DNA of 64,000 bases from Pezicula radicicola (lineage: Eukaryota; Ascomycota; Leotiomycetes; Helotiales; Dermateaceae), in NCBI GenBank assembly GCA_003008705.1, contig PDUO01000025.1, positions 313,709 to 377,708 on the forward strand, written 5' to 3'. Shown in pieces: positions 11,605-25,300 of the stretch. The stretch's first letter is position 1; each line of letters starts with the position of its first letter. The translations under genes and the position numbers were made by a program. Under the pieces are notes generated by a model that saw only the letters and a list, made by a program, of their open reading frames with translations, did not search any database and was not told the DNA's origin.

Positions 11605-14600
11605 ATTTTTCACGCACGCGGGAAAGGTTGAACCATGTATTGAGTAGTAATCAGACAAGCCACTGAGCACGGCTGCACAATGATCTGCTCCAATCGTTGA
11701 ACTTTATATACCTTGCGAATCACAACCGATATACGAAAGTAATTCAACAACTCTGAACAGAAAGAATGCTCCAGCCTGTTGATTATCTTACCGATTCTTA
11801 CACCTAGACATACCACAGCATAACATCCATCCACTCGGTTCTAGCCCTCCCTCTTCCCAGTCAACCAGGGATCTAAAAGAGAGTTTCGACAATTAACAGG
11901 GTTTTGTAAGAACTACCTCCAAACCTCGCAAGAACTCCTCTCGTCGGATCGTCGTCGTCCAACAATAAAGACTTCACCATCACAAATTCCCATCCTGCCA
12001 GGAACATGCATTATTCATTCAGCGTTCTACAATGCCACTACCTAGTCTACAAGGCCTGGTAACTATAATATGTTTGGGGCTATAAAGCTACTATTCCCAG
12101 AAGAGTATATGACCCAATTTGGTAGACGTCGCCACCAAGCCTTTTCTCTAACGTCGGTCGCCATTCGCCTCCCATACCCCACGAATTACACCCCACGGAT
12201 ACTGCCCCACGTGCGCATTCTTTCACCGTCAATCCAGATCTGTAACCTTTGATGTAGGTCACAAAATAAAAATATCCCGTGCTTCAGATTCAAAAATATG
12301 ATGTAGGAAAGCATCGGCAAACATCGGCCTTCAAGCATAGGGGATAAGAAGTGACTGCGCCCATTACTCGTATTATCGCGAACGTGAACGTGAACATAGA
12401 AACAGAAAATGGTCGGCTGATTTTTCAAATAGGACATCATAGCCTACAAAACCCTTTTTGCCAAGTTAGGTAGTAATATGCTACTTCCTTACTCGAGTAA
12501 GTCCGGACTCCAATTGAATTGAAGTGAATAGCATGTGTAGCAGCTAGCCCTTGGACGCAGGAATAATGCACTCACTACTTAATTCACTAACTCACTTGAC
12601 CGAATCCAACCTCCGTACATCCATCAATCAAAGCATTCAATCGGTTAAAACTACTAATAATTTTGATTGAAAAGAAGACATGTTACATTTTCGGCCGAAT
12701 ATTCAAGCCTTAGAGTAGCAGCCAATACAGTAGTGTCTTTTCCACCAACTGCCGCTCGACCTCGCCAACCAAACTAGTCAAGCCACGCAGTACGAAGCAC
12801 ACCCAGCAAGCAAAAGAGTGTCTCAAAAAGGCGACGTGCATATCAACCCAATACTCTAACCGGAGAAACATATGCAACGAAGACCAATAAGGAGACTTTC
12901 CATTCACCACTGCTATGGAGATGGTTACGGGAATCAAATCAAAATCTGTGCTTACCCTCTTACCCCTCCCTTGTTCGTACAACGATAGGTCCCCTAAAAC
13001 CCTCGAGGATGGGTAGATGGTACGGTAAGTGGTGGGTAGTTGGTGGGAGGGGTATTAGGCATGCCTGATGCCGTGGAATGATACTCATCATATCATGCAA
13101 CGATGCAACCACTTCGGCAACCTGCATATTCGCCGGACACCGGTGTGGTCTGGGATTGTCCTGCCCGCGAAGATCTCTGTACAACATTGCCCCAAATCTT
13201 TTAAAAGATCGCTTATTCATTCCTAACCAACCAACTCCAAGTATACTTTCGTAACGAAGCCTTCGGCTTAGAAAGAAAGAGAGAAAGAACCGAGTAAAGT
13301 TGCGTAGCGGGTTGTATTAGGCAGGTATACCGAGGCTGTATAGGATCCTAGTTAATTCTTACAACAATCAAGTGCGATTACTCTACCAAGGGAAGAAACC
13401 ATGGCATGGCTTTTTTGACTTACGGAGACAGGCATATGCAGCTATAGATCGGCAAAACTCTAAAGCTATCCGTTTTCTCTCAGTTGCATATAAATGGCTT
13501 TCTATATGTCGACTACGTATCACTATGTCAAGTACGGCCGCACATCCAAAGCTTTAAAAACTGCTTGCGCAGCGTAGTGTAGTGCACTACAAGTACAGTA
13601 GCGAGTCAAGAATTAACACAATATCAAGCCAACAAGTATAAAGCACATCCAAGCAAATGATGTACATAAAATGCGCACAGAGCCCGTGTCCCGGTTCTGC
13701 CCGCCCGCAGCGGTACGGCATACACACGGTACAGCCCAAAATTACAGTACTGCGTAATATTATACAATTAATCAAAGTCAGAGCGTGGGGTATTTAACCA
13801 CGGTACCTCATCTAAAATATTTGAAGATCAAGCGTGCAAGCCGTGTAAGCTTCCAGGGAACCCCAAGCCATCCCAGCCAAAATCCTCCAGTTCACGGTCC
13901 CTTCCCCAACCAAAGGGTCCAAAAAAAGAGACGAGAAGGGTAAGAAACAAAAAAAGAGGACCGTGACAACCACGGCTGAACCGCCTTCACGTCTCTCAAC
14001 TCCCAGGCACGTCCGGCTGGCAATTGTGATTGAATCCGCACAGACATCAAGGGCACTCAAGGTATGTAAACTATAAAACAATCAGACAAGACACGGCCAA
14101 GAAACACAGACACCGAGGGATTTGACCTCTGAATAAACCATGTCAATACCTATCCCAATTCCACGGGTCCAATTCGAATTCGTATTGGTTTCTAAACAAA
14201 ATAATGACACAGAAAGTGCTGTACGAAAGCACAAAAAGGTATCACACTGAATCATTTTGATCACTTACCAAGCAAAGCACATACACCGAGTCTGCAATGC
14301 CTGTTGTCAAAGCCATGATCAAATCATACATACGGCCAACACCCGTGCGTGCATTCAAACATTTAGCATCCAAGAAAGGATAATCTACCAAATATCAAGG
14401 AATATTACATACAGAAAACATCAAAGAGTACAGTATGTCCTGTACCTACCTGACATAGTCCAACAAAACCTTACTCGTGCCTCCACACAATACTGTCCAA
14501 GTAGACAATGCAGTTATAATGATACAATACCATCCCACGCATCTATACCATAGGTACCCCAAAAAATACCCTATCCTATAACACGGAGAAAGCAGAAAAT

Positions 14601-14974
14601 TTCTCCAAATCAAGCACTTTTACTCGCTCGTTAAAATACAACATACATTCAAATGCTTGAACAACGTCGCAAACTTGCTTTTTTTCTTCATCAATCCACC
14701 CGTATCCCCCACATACCTCCGTGCAGCATAGATTTAAATAAAAATATGACACGAATCCACAGATTTTCAAGATTCAGATTCGTAACACTCAACATTTCCC
14801 CGACGGAGAATAAAAAAAAAGGGTAGAATTCTGAAGATCTCGTGCAACTGCAAAGGGACGATACTACTGTCACAGTCAGCCAGCCAGTCAGCCAGCCACC
14901 TACGCATCGTAGCACCACCGAAAATCTCTGTCATGTCACACAGCACATGGTTCACATGGTTGTGTGTTGCACAA

Positions 14975-15011
14975 CCGATAGATACCGATACCGATATCGA
15001 TATCGATACGC
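14975..15011. repeat. GATACC/GATATC hexamer microsatellite
   Basis: A run of near-identical hexamers (ACCGATAGATACCGATACCG, then ATATCGATATCGATACG) in non-coding sequence. Simple repeat with a few substitutions. Confidence 0.75.
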
Positions 15012-17131
15012 GATGGCAGTAGAGTGGTGGTGAGGTGGTTGAGGCGGGGGGAAATAGAGATATGCTTGGCCAGTTGTCGTTTTTCTCTCTTCTCTTTCTA
15101 TGCATGGCCCCACCACCAGACCTAGATGGGGAAACCGTTGGGTTTGTTTGGAACATGCATACACATACATACATACACGCGCTATACTGTACAGTACGAA
15201 AGTACCGCTTTCTTTACTTCGAAAAAGCGCATGATTATCATTGCAATATTGTATAGAGGTCGGAGATATGGACGTATTCGTGTTGTGGCGACTGTCGGTA
15301 CTTGTATCATCATAGCAACTGGTAGAAACGGGAAACTTGGGACAAACAAAAACTTTAAAACAGAGAAATATCAAACAAACTCCTTCACCGTAGAATTGAC
15401 GTCGTGGTTCATGGAACCGGACTATGTCTACCCGACTACTCGCAACAATTACAACCATAGCCTGAAGGAAGGTAATTGAAACTGTACATTTTCGTAGCTA
15501 GGTATATTTGAAATCCTCAAAATCAAATCAAGTACAGTAGTATTTCTATCTCCCTCAAAGCAAAAACCTCCCAACATCAAAAGAAGTGTGGAAGAAATTA
15601 AAAAACCACCATACCCTACCAACACCATCAAAACCCTTAAAACCACAATCAACCTTTCGGAAAACCTCCCAATCCATCAATATAAATTTACACTTTCCCA
15701 GCTCAAAAAGCAACAAGCAAAGTAACTCCCGTACATTACCCTTCCCTTCCCTACCCTACCTTCCCTATTATATTAAAAGCAACAAACCAAAAAACCAACA
15801 TCAGATAAGGAGTCGTACCCGTGTAACCCGTTGCACCCGTCACAGAAGTCGTCCTGTAGAAACGGGCGAAAGGACCGACCCTTCCACGCCTCCCTTACCC
15901 TACGTAGAAAACCCATCTTTAAACTTACAATACGGAAAGAAACTTAGAAACTGCTGCTCGAAGCTAGAAACAGCTGGTTACTCGTGCTGCCGCCGTTCAA
16001 AACTCAAACTTTAATATTTCATCACTGCACGGCAATCCACCCCACTCTAGAACGTGCTGCTTCCCTCTACTGAGGTGTAGCTCCATCCCACGACCCTTCT
16101 TGCCTTTCTTGGAGTCTTGGCCTGCGGAAACGGAGTTTTATCCGTTGTAATGTGACGATCTGTTATGTTGCCACTGTACCTCGTACTGCCTAAGATTTAT
16201 TGAATCTATTTTAGTTGGTATCTTTTATCACTGAATGGGAAAGGAAAATATGAAAGACGTGGCAGTTTTATCTAGCCAAAAATTATGTGGGCAATGTTCA
16301 AAATAGTTAGATATTGGTATTTTGTATGAGAGGAGGATTCGTGATTTAGATTTCTCTGTCTCATCCTACATTCATTCATATCCACATGAACAGCAAACAA
16401 ACACACAATACAATGCTACTATTCAATGCAATGTCCCCAAAAGTGTCCACACACATATATACAAGTTGAACAACCCTCAGAAACATTCATCGCATGTACA
16501 CTCCATCCCCTCCCTCACCCAGGAGCCTGTTAACAGAGCACAACGCATGCAATTCAAGCATACTGTGTACAAAACGGCCCCTCGCCCTCTCCCATCCTCT
16601 CTGTAAAAGTACCACAAGCCTGCTAAAGTAAAGCGCAAACGAACAATAAACAATAACGCAGCCAGCCAGCCAAGCCCCACCAGATCTGTTTGATTTTGAC
16701 AAGCCGCCTGCCCAACCCAAACCAAAAACCAAAACCCGAAAGCCCACCCGTTGCCTATGTATATGGAGGGAATGCCAACCCAACCAAGCCCAACCCACCC
16801 CAATTCCATAAACCCATAAAATCGTAGCACAGAAACAAACAGCAATGATTACCTCCCACCTAGCAGAACGATGAAAACAATATAAGAGTCTTTCCACTCT
16901 CTATACGCGCGCGTGCATATCCCACCAAACCGAACAGGCCTGTTCTCATATAAAACAAATCGCGGAAAGGAAAGCATCGATAAGGAGTGCTGGATACTAT
17001 ATATAGTACCGCCGTCGTTGATGGGGTATTGTGGACAGAAAGTCGACATAGAAAAATGCCACCATGACTGAGGAGGCGATGCAAAACAAAAGCGTGACAA
17101 GCCGAGTCCAAAACCAACCCAGATACCTGGC

Positions 17132-19331
17132 TTACGTGGCCAAGAAATCCCTTCCCATCTCTCGTGATACTCTCTGCCAATCCCACGAGCTGGCATCCCC
17201 TCTGTCCATCCTCCGCCACATCTCCTCCAAGACCTCTAATGCACTATCAGAATTGCGATACTGCATGTAAGTCTTTACACCACTAATTGCCTTCCTAACC
17301 TCCTTTCTCTGGCACTCCTCAAAACTTGCACATCCCAACATGAAAATTGGTCCTAGTAACAAAGTCTGACTCGGATCATTTGGACCAAAGGTCTTCAATA
17401 TCTCAAGGCCTTGATCGACCGCGGCTTTGATCTTAGAGTTGGGCGGTGTTGATGAGCCTGGAATTGGTGGGTAGATAGTTCGCCATAGGTAGACCCAGGC
17501 CATTTGTTTATACATGAGAGCGGCTGGGTATGATGGGTGGTCGGGTGTCATAGCGGGTTCCCAGCGGCGGATGGCAATGTCGAGTTCGGCTCCTTTCCAG
17601 AGGTGGCTGTAGACGACGGGGGGATCGATGCCCTTCCTAATGTTATCACGTATAGTATTCCGCATCTTAGTGATATGGGACATGAGATGGAAGAGTCCAT
17701 CACACACACCCAACATGCGCACTCCGGATGATGGGCCCGGTATTTCGGTTTCGAGAGATTCGAAAGAGTCTTCTTCGTCTGTGACTTCTATGGAGAACTC
17801 CAGAGCTGTAGGTGAGGGAAGGAAAATGAGATCGTCCATAGAGATGTGATAGTCAAAGAACTCACGGATGAAATTTAGGAACTCGCCATCTGCTGGGGGG
17901 CGTTCTTTGATAAGGCGTTGATAGGCTTGCAGGTGGAGACGGTGGTCTCCTCGAGGATCGGGGTTGGAGAGCGTGTCCATAACCATGCAGATCATCTGGC
18001 CGAAACGAGCCGAGACGATGTCGTCACCTTGGTCTTCGCCACGCTGTTGGCGGTCACAGTCTGAGAGGAAGAGCTTCATTGCTTCTTGCTTGTGAAAGTC
18101 GGATCGCTCTTCAAGCTCTGATTCTTTGACAGTAGGGTGGTCTTTCAGTAACTGGACACCGTAAGAGGATCGATAGTTAATATGTCGGCCAGCAAGGGCC
18201 AGAATCGAATGCATGAGTCCTTGATTGCGGATAGCAAGGGGTAGGATCATATCTTTGAAGGCATTCTTCCGCTCGCCTTCGAGGGTAAAGATGCTGCTCA
18301 ATCTGTAAATGTAGTGTCGGAAGAATAACCGATCACCGTCAGTATCAACACCGTGAATCAGGGACTGTAGCTTGATGGTCGGTAGGCTGACCCTCCGCAT
18401 TCGGGCTGTCGAAGCAATCAGTTCTTCTGCGTCCTGCTGGCAAGTCCAATACTGCTTCGTCGAGATCGTACCTTCTTCTTCGGCTTTCTCTTTTCCACTC
18501 TGCCATATCTTTCTGTCTGGATATCCTTCACACCGTACATTATTCTTCTCACAATTCATACCTATGGTTGAGTGACACATCGTCAGCTGAAACTCAATAT
18601 GGTAGCGCTGAACAGCGTGAACTCAAAACGGCCGACTTACAGCGAGGTTTGGCCTCGTCACACTTCTTCTTTCTTCTCCTACAGGTGATGCAGCCTGTCT
18701 TTGATCTCCCTTTTGCTACCTTGGCCAAAGACTCTGGTGTTGGTTTTGGATGTTTGCGAGGTCTTCCCCGTGGTCGTTTCAGTTGTCGTGGTTCTTCTGG
18801 TGAGTCTGGTATCGATGCCTCCTTCACATCTCCCATGTCGACCGTATCGTCATCGATCGGTTCAATCTTTGGTAACACAAAGGACTCTTCCTCCTCTTCT
18901 CCATCTCTTTCACCCTCCCCGTCTTCTCCATCTTGGTCCCAGTCCGCGCCTCCGTCTTCTCCCTCTTCCTCGACGCGGCCTGAAGCACTCCATGGATCGC
19001 CAACCGACGACGATGCCGAGGTGATTATCGTCAGCGCAGATGAGTTTGACCCATCTGAGCCGTCCATACTGCACCGAACGTTCAGAGGTTGAGCGAATTC
19101 GTGGAATACACGCCCTTGCCAACTACCCCGCGGGACCTCGTCAATGCGTCTTCTCTTCTTAATGGGCTCCCGCATAATCCGTATTCTACTCTCCGCTGGT
19201 ACCGATAATCGTGATGGTGCTGTACGGATGATCTCTTCAATATCATCATAGTCTGGCGTTGTGTTTTCCGACCACGACATCTCAACCTCTGATTCTGGGA
19301 GTTGATAGACTGCGGGCTTGGGATGGAACAT
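17132..19331 (-). CDS. AT-hook + Zn2Cys6 transcription factor, Fungal_trans_2 type
   Basis: Two exons, 19331-18641 and 18561-17132, joined in frame to 706 aa; the 79-bp intron splits the codon of the fourth zinc cysteine. The zinc cluster starts at residue 214: GCITCRRRKKKCDEAKPRC then MNCEKNNVRCEGYP. It is preceded by an AT-hook-like RPRGRPRKHPKP (about 186-197) and a strongly acidic stretch (about 120-152), so the DNA-binding unit is central rather than N-terminal. The C-terminal half (FFRHYIYRLSSIF, LPLAIRNQGLMHSILALAGRH) matches the Fungal_trans_2 regulatory domain seen in Pro1/Moc3-like proteins. A nuclear sequence-specific regulator. Nearly 7 kb of DNA without a recognisable gene lies upstream, so distal control is possible. 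Confidence 0.88.
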
Positions 19332-22300
19332 GTTACACCGACTAGAGTAAATTGATTTCGCAAAGCTTTATAGCACCTCAACGACTACTACATTGGCCTT
19401 CAACCACAGCTAACGTCCAACTTTAGTCTTGTGAGTGCTGTCGTGAAGTTGGACTAAGTAGTAAAAACGGATGAAGAGGAGAAGAAGTATGTCAGTGATG
19501 ATATTGGCCGCCGTTGACCTGGGTGGTTTCGGGGTACGAGTCTCGCTTGGGAATGTTGCATGGGGTTGCGGGTGTTGCTTTTTGGACGTGCACCGTAGCA
19601 CCTTGTAAGAAGCGGAAATTCCCCCTCTTATGGAAACTGACTTCGAGCCAGGGAAGGCGAGAGAGTGGCAGGGTGGGTTGTAAGTGGGTATCCTAGCTGC
19701 AAGCCCAGGGTGCCAGGAAGGGAAGGATCAGGGTTGTTATAGTGCAAAGCTCCGAGGTGCAGCTGTGCAGCAGTGCAGCAGGCACTGGTGCGCCGAATGG
19801 CCAAGGCAGAGAGAGCTAAAAGGACTACGCTTTAGCTGTAACTGCGTGTGGCCTAGAGGGATTCGGTGCAAGAGCCGTGATCGTCTGGCCACTCGCAGGC
19901 TGGTAATCTTTAGGCGTTACTGGTCCCTGAGTCGTGCAGCTCTAGTGAAGGTCGACGATGCAGGTAAAAGGGCCAAAAAAGCCTCTAAAAATCTTGGTGC
20001 CGGCTCCCAACTTTCTGCACTGCTTGCTGCTCTTGCTTTGCTCGCCGGCGCTTTTATGAAGACCAATATCTAATCTTTTCGGGTCCGCTGAGGGTCCATC
20101 CTAAGAATGTTTCAATTGAGGTGATGATTTGCGGACGCTATCTTGAGAAACTCGTGCTCGTGGTGAACGAGCTCGTGGATCTCATAGGGGCTCCACCTGA
20201 TAGGGTTGGCTTTGGCTTGCGGAAGCTTATGGGAGGAGCAAAGGCAACGGAAGATGCACGGGCAAGGAGGTCGAAGAGCAAAGACAAACGTCTGAGCAGA
20301 CCCCGATCCCTACAGTATGTTGACCCCGCAAGACTTCAGATCAAACGGCGGAAAATAAAGCCAAATAATCAAAGCGAAATATTGATATCGTAACCGTCGC
20401 CACATTGGGGACCGTGGGCATCGCGAAATTCTTGCTGAGGAGCTGAGGAGCTTAGGAGCTTAGGTAGGGTGGTAGTTTTGTTTCTCTCAAGGCAGCCAAC
20501 GCCCTTTACGTTGCCGAATCCTGATGGAGAGTCGAGAAGCTGACTGACCGCTCGTGGCTTGGCTGAGTGAGACTCCGAATGTCAACCTGTTTCTCATTAT
20601 TCAGGGACACACCATGCTCAAGGTGTATTAGCTGCGAATCTGGAAATCGTGCTTTAATATGCCCCAAATATCGAGTTAAATTACCCCGGCGAGTTGACAG
20701 CGGCATCTCGAGGCATCATCCTGCTAAACCCAGTAATAAAAAAAGTTTGGCCCCTTACAGCGGGCGCACGGTGCATCGATAATAGCACTTTCTATCACTA
20801 CTGAATAGCCGGAAGCTCCAAGGAGCTGTTCGACAGCATCAACGACTCGATGGCCAGCTAACTTCGGGCTTCCTCCCTGGCAGTTGGGAATGTACTCGCT
20901 GCCATCACGAACACCCCACAGGTCACACAACGCCCGGCGGACGGCAAGTCGCAGGAATTATGATTCGGTCTCAGGGTCAACATACAGGGCTGCCTCCGTT
21001 GTGGAAGTATGCTTCTGAACAGACAAATTAGTGAGTGGTAGCGACTGCTGTCTTCCACCTCTGAGCCTTCGCAAGCTGTTGTCCATGCCTGGCGATCATC
21101 CGCAACCCCACTGTTAAGACCAATTGCACACCATGATGTGACGATAGCATGGGACGACATGGACATACGCACTTGAATGCCTTCAGGCAGAGATGAGGGT
21201 CACGGGTTATGCCGTGGACGAATCCGCACTTATTATGTAGAATTGAATGTCATCGTTGGAGGAGTACTCGAGTACGAGAAGGAGTTTGTGATGAGCACCC
21301 CCCTTCGACTGCATTGCTGCGACCACGCAGGATGACGGTTTAAAGGCGGCGCAGTGGAAGAGAGAGGGGACCAAGGGACTTGACCCAGGGTTGATATTCG
21401 GTAAGCAGCTTGCCGATGTCAATCGTTTCTTCAGTTTGTGCACGACAACGGCTTGTTCAAACCCCGTATGCAAAAGACCTCCTCGTCTTTGACAGCCACA
21501 AGCCACATTATCAAAATAATTCAAGGATGATGAACCATGAACCATCGCTCGCTATAAAAACCCGACATCCAGGCCCTCCTCATCACCACCGATATTACTG
21601 TATCATCATCATCATCATCATCATCATCATCGTCGCCATGAACCATTTCTCTTCATGAAGTGGTAAGGTCGTCAATATGCCTGTGAACTCTAATTTCTCA
21701 ACCTTGAGGGTTGTCTTCCAGCCGTTTGCTATATTCGTGCTGTAGAATAATAATTGTAAACCGTGCTTGTTTTGTGCCGTAAGCCTAAAACGGAAAACAA
21801 CCCAACTCTGTCAGGGCACTTGAACCAGGTGCAATCAGAAAATAGACGCCCCTGAAACACGCCCCCAAGGGTCCATCGCGTGTATTACTCCAATTTTTGT
21901 CACGACGGAGAAAGTGATAGACAGGTTTTCATTTGTGGCACAATTACAAGAAGCACAAGCGACTTCAAGAGACGCCATTTCCCCACACAGACGCCCATCA
22001 GTGCTAGTCGCAGCAGAAGAGCACAGAGCATGAGGTCCGTCGTTTTATTTGGCAAACCGTCTCAATAATCCCCATAAATTGCTTTTCGCAGCTCTGCACA
22101 GAAAGTAGCCTAGCGCTTAGCCGCTCCGTTCATGCTTTCCAGACTTTTGATATCATATCTCTTTCCGGCCGTGGACGGGTGGGCTTCAAAAGATGATCTT
22201 TCATGGGTTTTGAGTGAAGAACGATCAATTAATTGGTGCCATAAGAGAGCGAACCACGTTAGCGGCCGGTGCTTTTGACACAGGTCGCACCGAGGTGACT

Positions 22301-25300
22301 TCGTCTCATGTTGACTCCCGTGTGTCTTGAGCTTGCCGTAGCTTGCGTACAGGCGGAGCTGAAAGTTGGTGCAAATACTGTACTAAGTTAGGGCGCGCTG
22401 TAAGGTACAAGCTAGAGATCAAGCACGAGGCACGAGGAGTTCACCAAGTCAACAAAGGGGCTCACCACGAGCTGGCAATTCGTCAATTAGCCAAAAGTAT
22501 CAAGTCGCCATAAAGTCAAATTCAGCTCGTTGTGGTTCAGAACGTGAACCCTCACATATCACATTCTTGATGCTCGTTCCAGTGTTTCGAGGTCATCCGG
22601 GTCTATGGTGCTGGAAGTGGAGGCTTTCCCCAAAACGTGTTTGTCTTGAAGGTTCGCAGCATGGTGGCGGCGCAATAGCTGGGCACTTCTGCTGGCCGGG
22701 TCTTTCCAGAGTCCAAGAGTTCAGATCCTGTTCAACCTCAGCGCCTTGTTCTGGTGTGCCGGGGCTGCGAACTGCCTTGGGAAGCTTTGGCGAGTTGAGG
22801 GTATTCAGGGCCATCTGTACTGTTCTACTACCACAACTCCAATATCGTCGTACAGATCACGCATGACTCGAACCTTAAACCCGCCTCATTAGCCTCATTC
22901 AGCTCCCGATATTGATCCGAATAGCTTCAACTTGCACAAGTTCAACCCTTCATGCTGGTCAATAGCGAAGACATTTTCCGCCACAAGCCAAGGGCAATTT
23001 GCGACTTCAAGACGTCATTTCTGGAGGTTGAGCGTGAGCCTAATTGAAGCTCAAGCCCCAAACTCTCTTTTGCTGCGTGGCATCTGGACGAGCATTCCAA
23101 AGTACCAGACCATGTTCACGACTTTTGCGCCACGCACCACAAGCAAGACCCTTCTCAAGATGAAGCTTCTTCCGTTTTACAGTATGAAGATCGTGTTAAG
23201 CACCAGTCAGTCGGACTTTGGCGCATCGTCCCGTTCCTAAATACCTTATGAAGGCAAGGGCCAGTCTGTGCAATACCCGTGATATTTTCGGCGGCGTTTC
23301 AATCCATTGTGTAGTGCTTGATGTTAGACTCGAGTCTAGACGGCGCGTGTTAGCGCATCATCCTTTGTTTGCGCCTCACTGGCCTCTTGAATGGAAGTCT
23401 TGTGGATGTGAAGCTTGGGAAGTTTGCTGAAAGTGTGACAGGTTCAGACAGCAAGCAATCTTGCATACCCGCCAGACTCAGGTATTCTAGAAACCAATAT
23501 TACTCTTTCGCTTGCGTCCAGCCTTCGAGGTTCTTCCCTGCCCTGCCAGTAATGATTATCCGGTCAAGGACCCATTTTTGGCCCATGCCACCCAACAGTT
23601 GATGTTCGGGAAACCACTTTAAGGACTCCGAACTCATCGACTAAGCAGAAGAAGCAAAACGTGGCTTCAAGGCCTGCTTGCCTGCTTTCCTGCTTTTCTT
23701 CAGCACCTGCCCGGGAACGAGGCAGCCAATCATAATCTTATTTTACCGTGCCGTCAATTTGTGATGTCGTAGAGTAGATTATCGAGGGGATATTCAGGAT
23801 AGCAACTCTAACCCATCGCAGGAAATTTAGGCATTTCCCGAAGGTTGATCAATCCGGCAACGATGACCCTTTCACTACAGTACAGTATTTCCTGGCCGAA
23901 AAACAATCTCCAACCAACCGAAGACGAATCCACCATCTACCACCAACCCGTCGCTGCATATCTTCGAAACTTGTTCTCGCTTCACACTTCATACGTATCG
24001 CATTGCCAAGTTTGCCAACGTATCAACGTATCAGCTTCTCAAACACATACATACCTAAAATTCCAATATCACATCCTCCTAGCTTCTTAATTGACTGTTC
24101 GAAAAGAAGGTCTAGTCCCCGTGAAATGATGATTACTGAACGTGATACTTTGGGAACCAAAGTTGCAGCATGGTCAGAAAGCTTTACGCTTTGACCTCGC
24201 TATCATGGGCACCAGGGCACGAGCCTGGAGTCTGGACTTTTCGGTTTGAAGCCAGCTGCTGCGCCGTCGACAACCTTTCTCTCTCCCTCACTTTCCCTTT
24301 CTCTCGTGCCATCTGCACGTCTTCCCACAATGCCACATACTAGCGCAGCTTTCTCCACAATGTGACAGTTCAGCTATGTACTCTACCCAAGTATGGGAGC
24401 TCTCTTCCCGCCCAATTGGCCGTTAGAAGGCGTCTAACTTCCCACTTCCAAGCTCCTTCTTCCCCATTGAGTGGTTATGAAGACGTAGGAGAGCGCCAGC
24501 AAGCACTCGGACTCACCACCGTAAAGAATTTCTCCCTTTGCTTTTTGGGCAGCGTTGCGTTGCCTCTGCCATCTCCTGCGTTGGCAACAAACGACTTTCA
24601 GGGCGCTTTGCATCTGCGTCAACCGCATGCATCTTTTCCTTTTTCAGAATTTTGTACATGAGACTAGTGTAGGCCTACAAGTCCTGTCTAACCTTACCTT
24701 TTGAAATTAGCGTTGCAGATAATTTGTCTTGGCTGTAGAAATTCAGAGAAGAGGTAGGATTCGAGGATGGGTCATTCTGAGGATGGAGCCATTGGTTGAG
24801 AGCTTGCACCTTCCGCTCTTTTCTTCTTCGCACCCCCTCATCATCACGATTGATCGACCCGGAGATCTGGGAGGGGTCGATCGTGGGTCCGAGCGCACAC
24901 GTCTTGGCCTTTTGTATCGTTCCAAGGAGATGCCTGAAGGGACTCTTGCCAGATCGTCCTCGTAGATCGATAGATTGCTTTGCCTTTCCGCCTCCCACTT
25001 CTTGTCTCGCAAAAGATGATGTGCTGATGTGCTAATTGATGTGCCGCGCCAGGTTGTTCCTTTCGTGAAAAGAATCATTGAGTTGTTCGAGATTCTCACT
25101 TCTTCGGCACTCGTATTGCGCCCGGTACTGAGCGGTCAGTGTCAATTGCAAAATTCTCGTGACATGTCAAGTCGCAAACAGTGACGACAGTAACTCGGTG
25201 AGTCGAGCAGGAGTGCCAGCATATAGCATATGGCATCTGGCGTCTGCCATACACCGCTGCGTACGACAAATGATTGCCGTACGGAGAAATATCTGCAGCA

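Larger units (their letters stand above)
11126..17131. other. 6-kb gene-poor region between convergent genes
   Basis: No intact gene recognised on either strand. Open frames up to 168 aa are low in complexity, overlap each other on both strands, and lack motifs. It contains one decayed coding-like fragment (11386-11604, minus) and a hexamer repeat near 14977-15011. It lies downstream of both neighbours, so it is not a promoter for either. Confidence 0.5.

Noticed and set aside
14767..15458. Overlapping minus-strand frames of 135 and 168 aa
   Set aside because: They run through the GATACC microsatellite and have no domain or splice support.
15586..16014. 142-aa open frame on the plus strand in the 11-17 kb desert
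   Set aside because: Low-complexity Lys/Ser/Pro/Asn composition from A/C-rich DNA, no motif, and overlapping open frames nearby on the other strand.
22567..22866. 99-aa plus-strand frame in the upstream desert
   Set aside because: No recognisable motif, no splice neighbours, and start not in good context.
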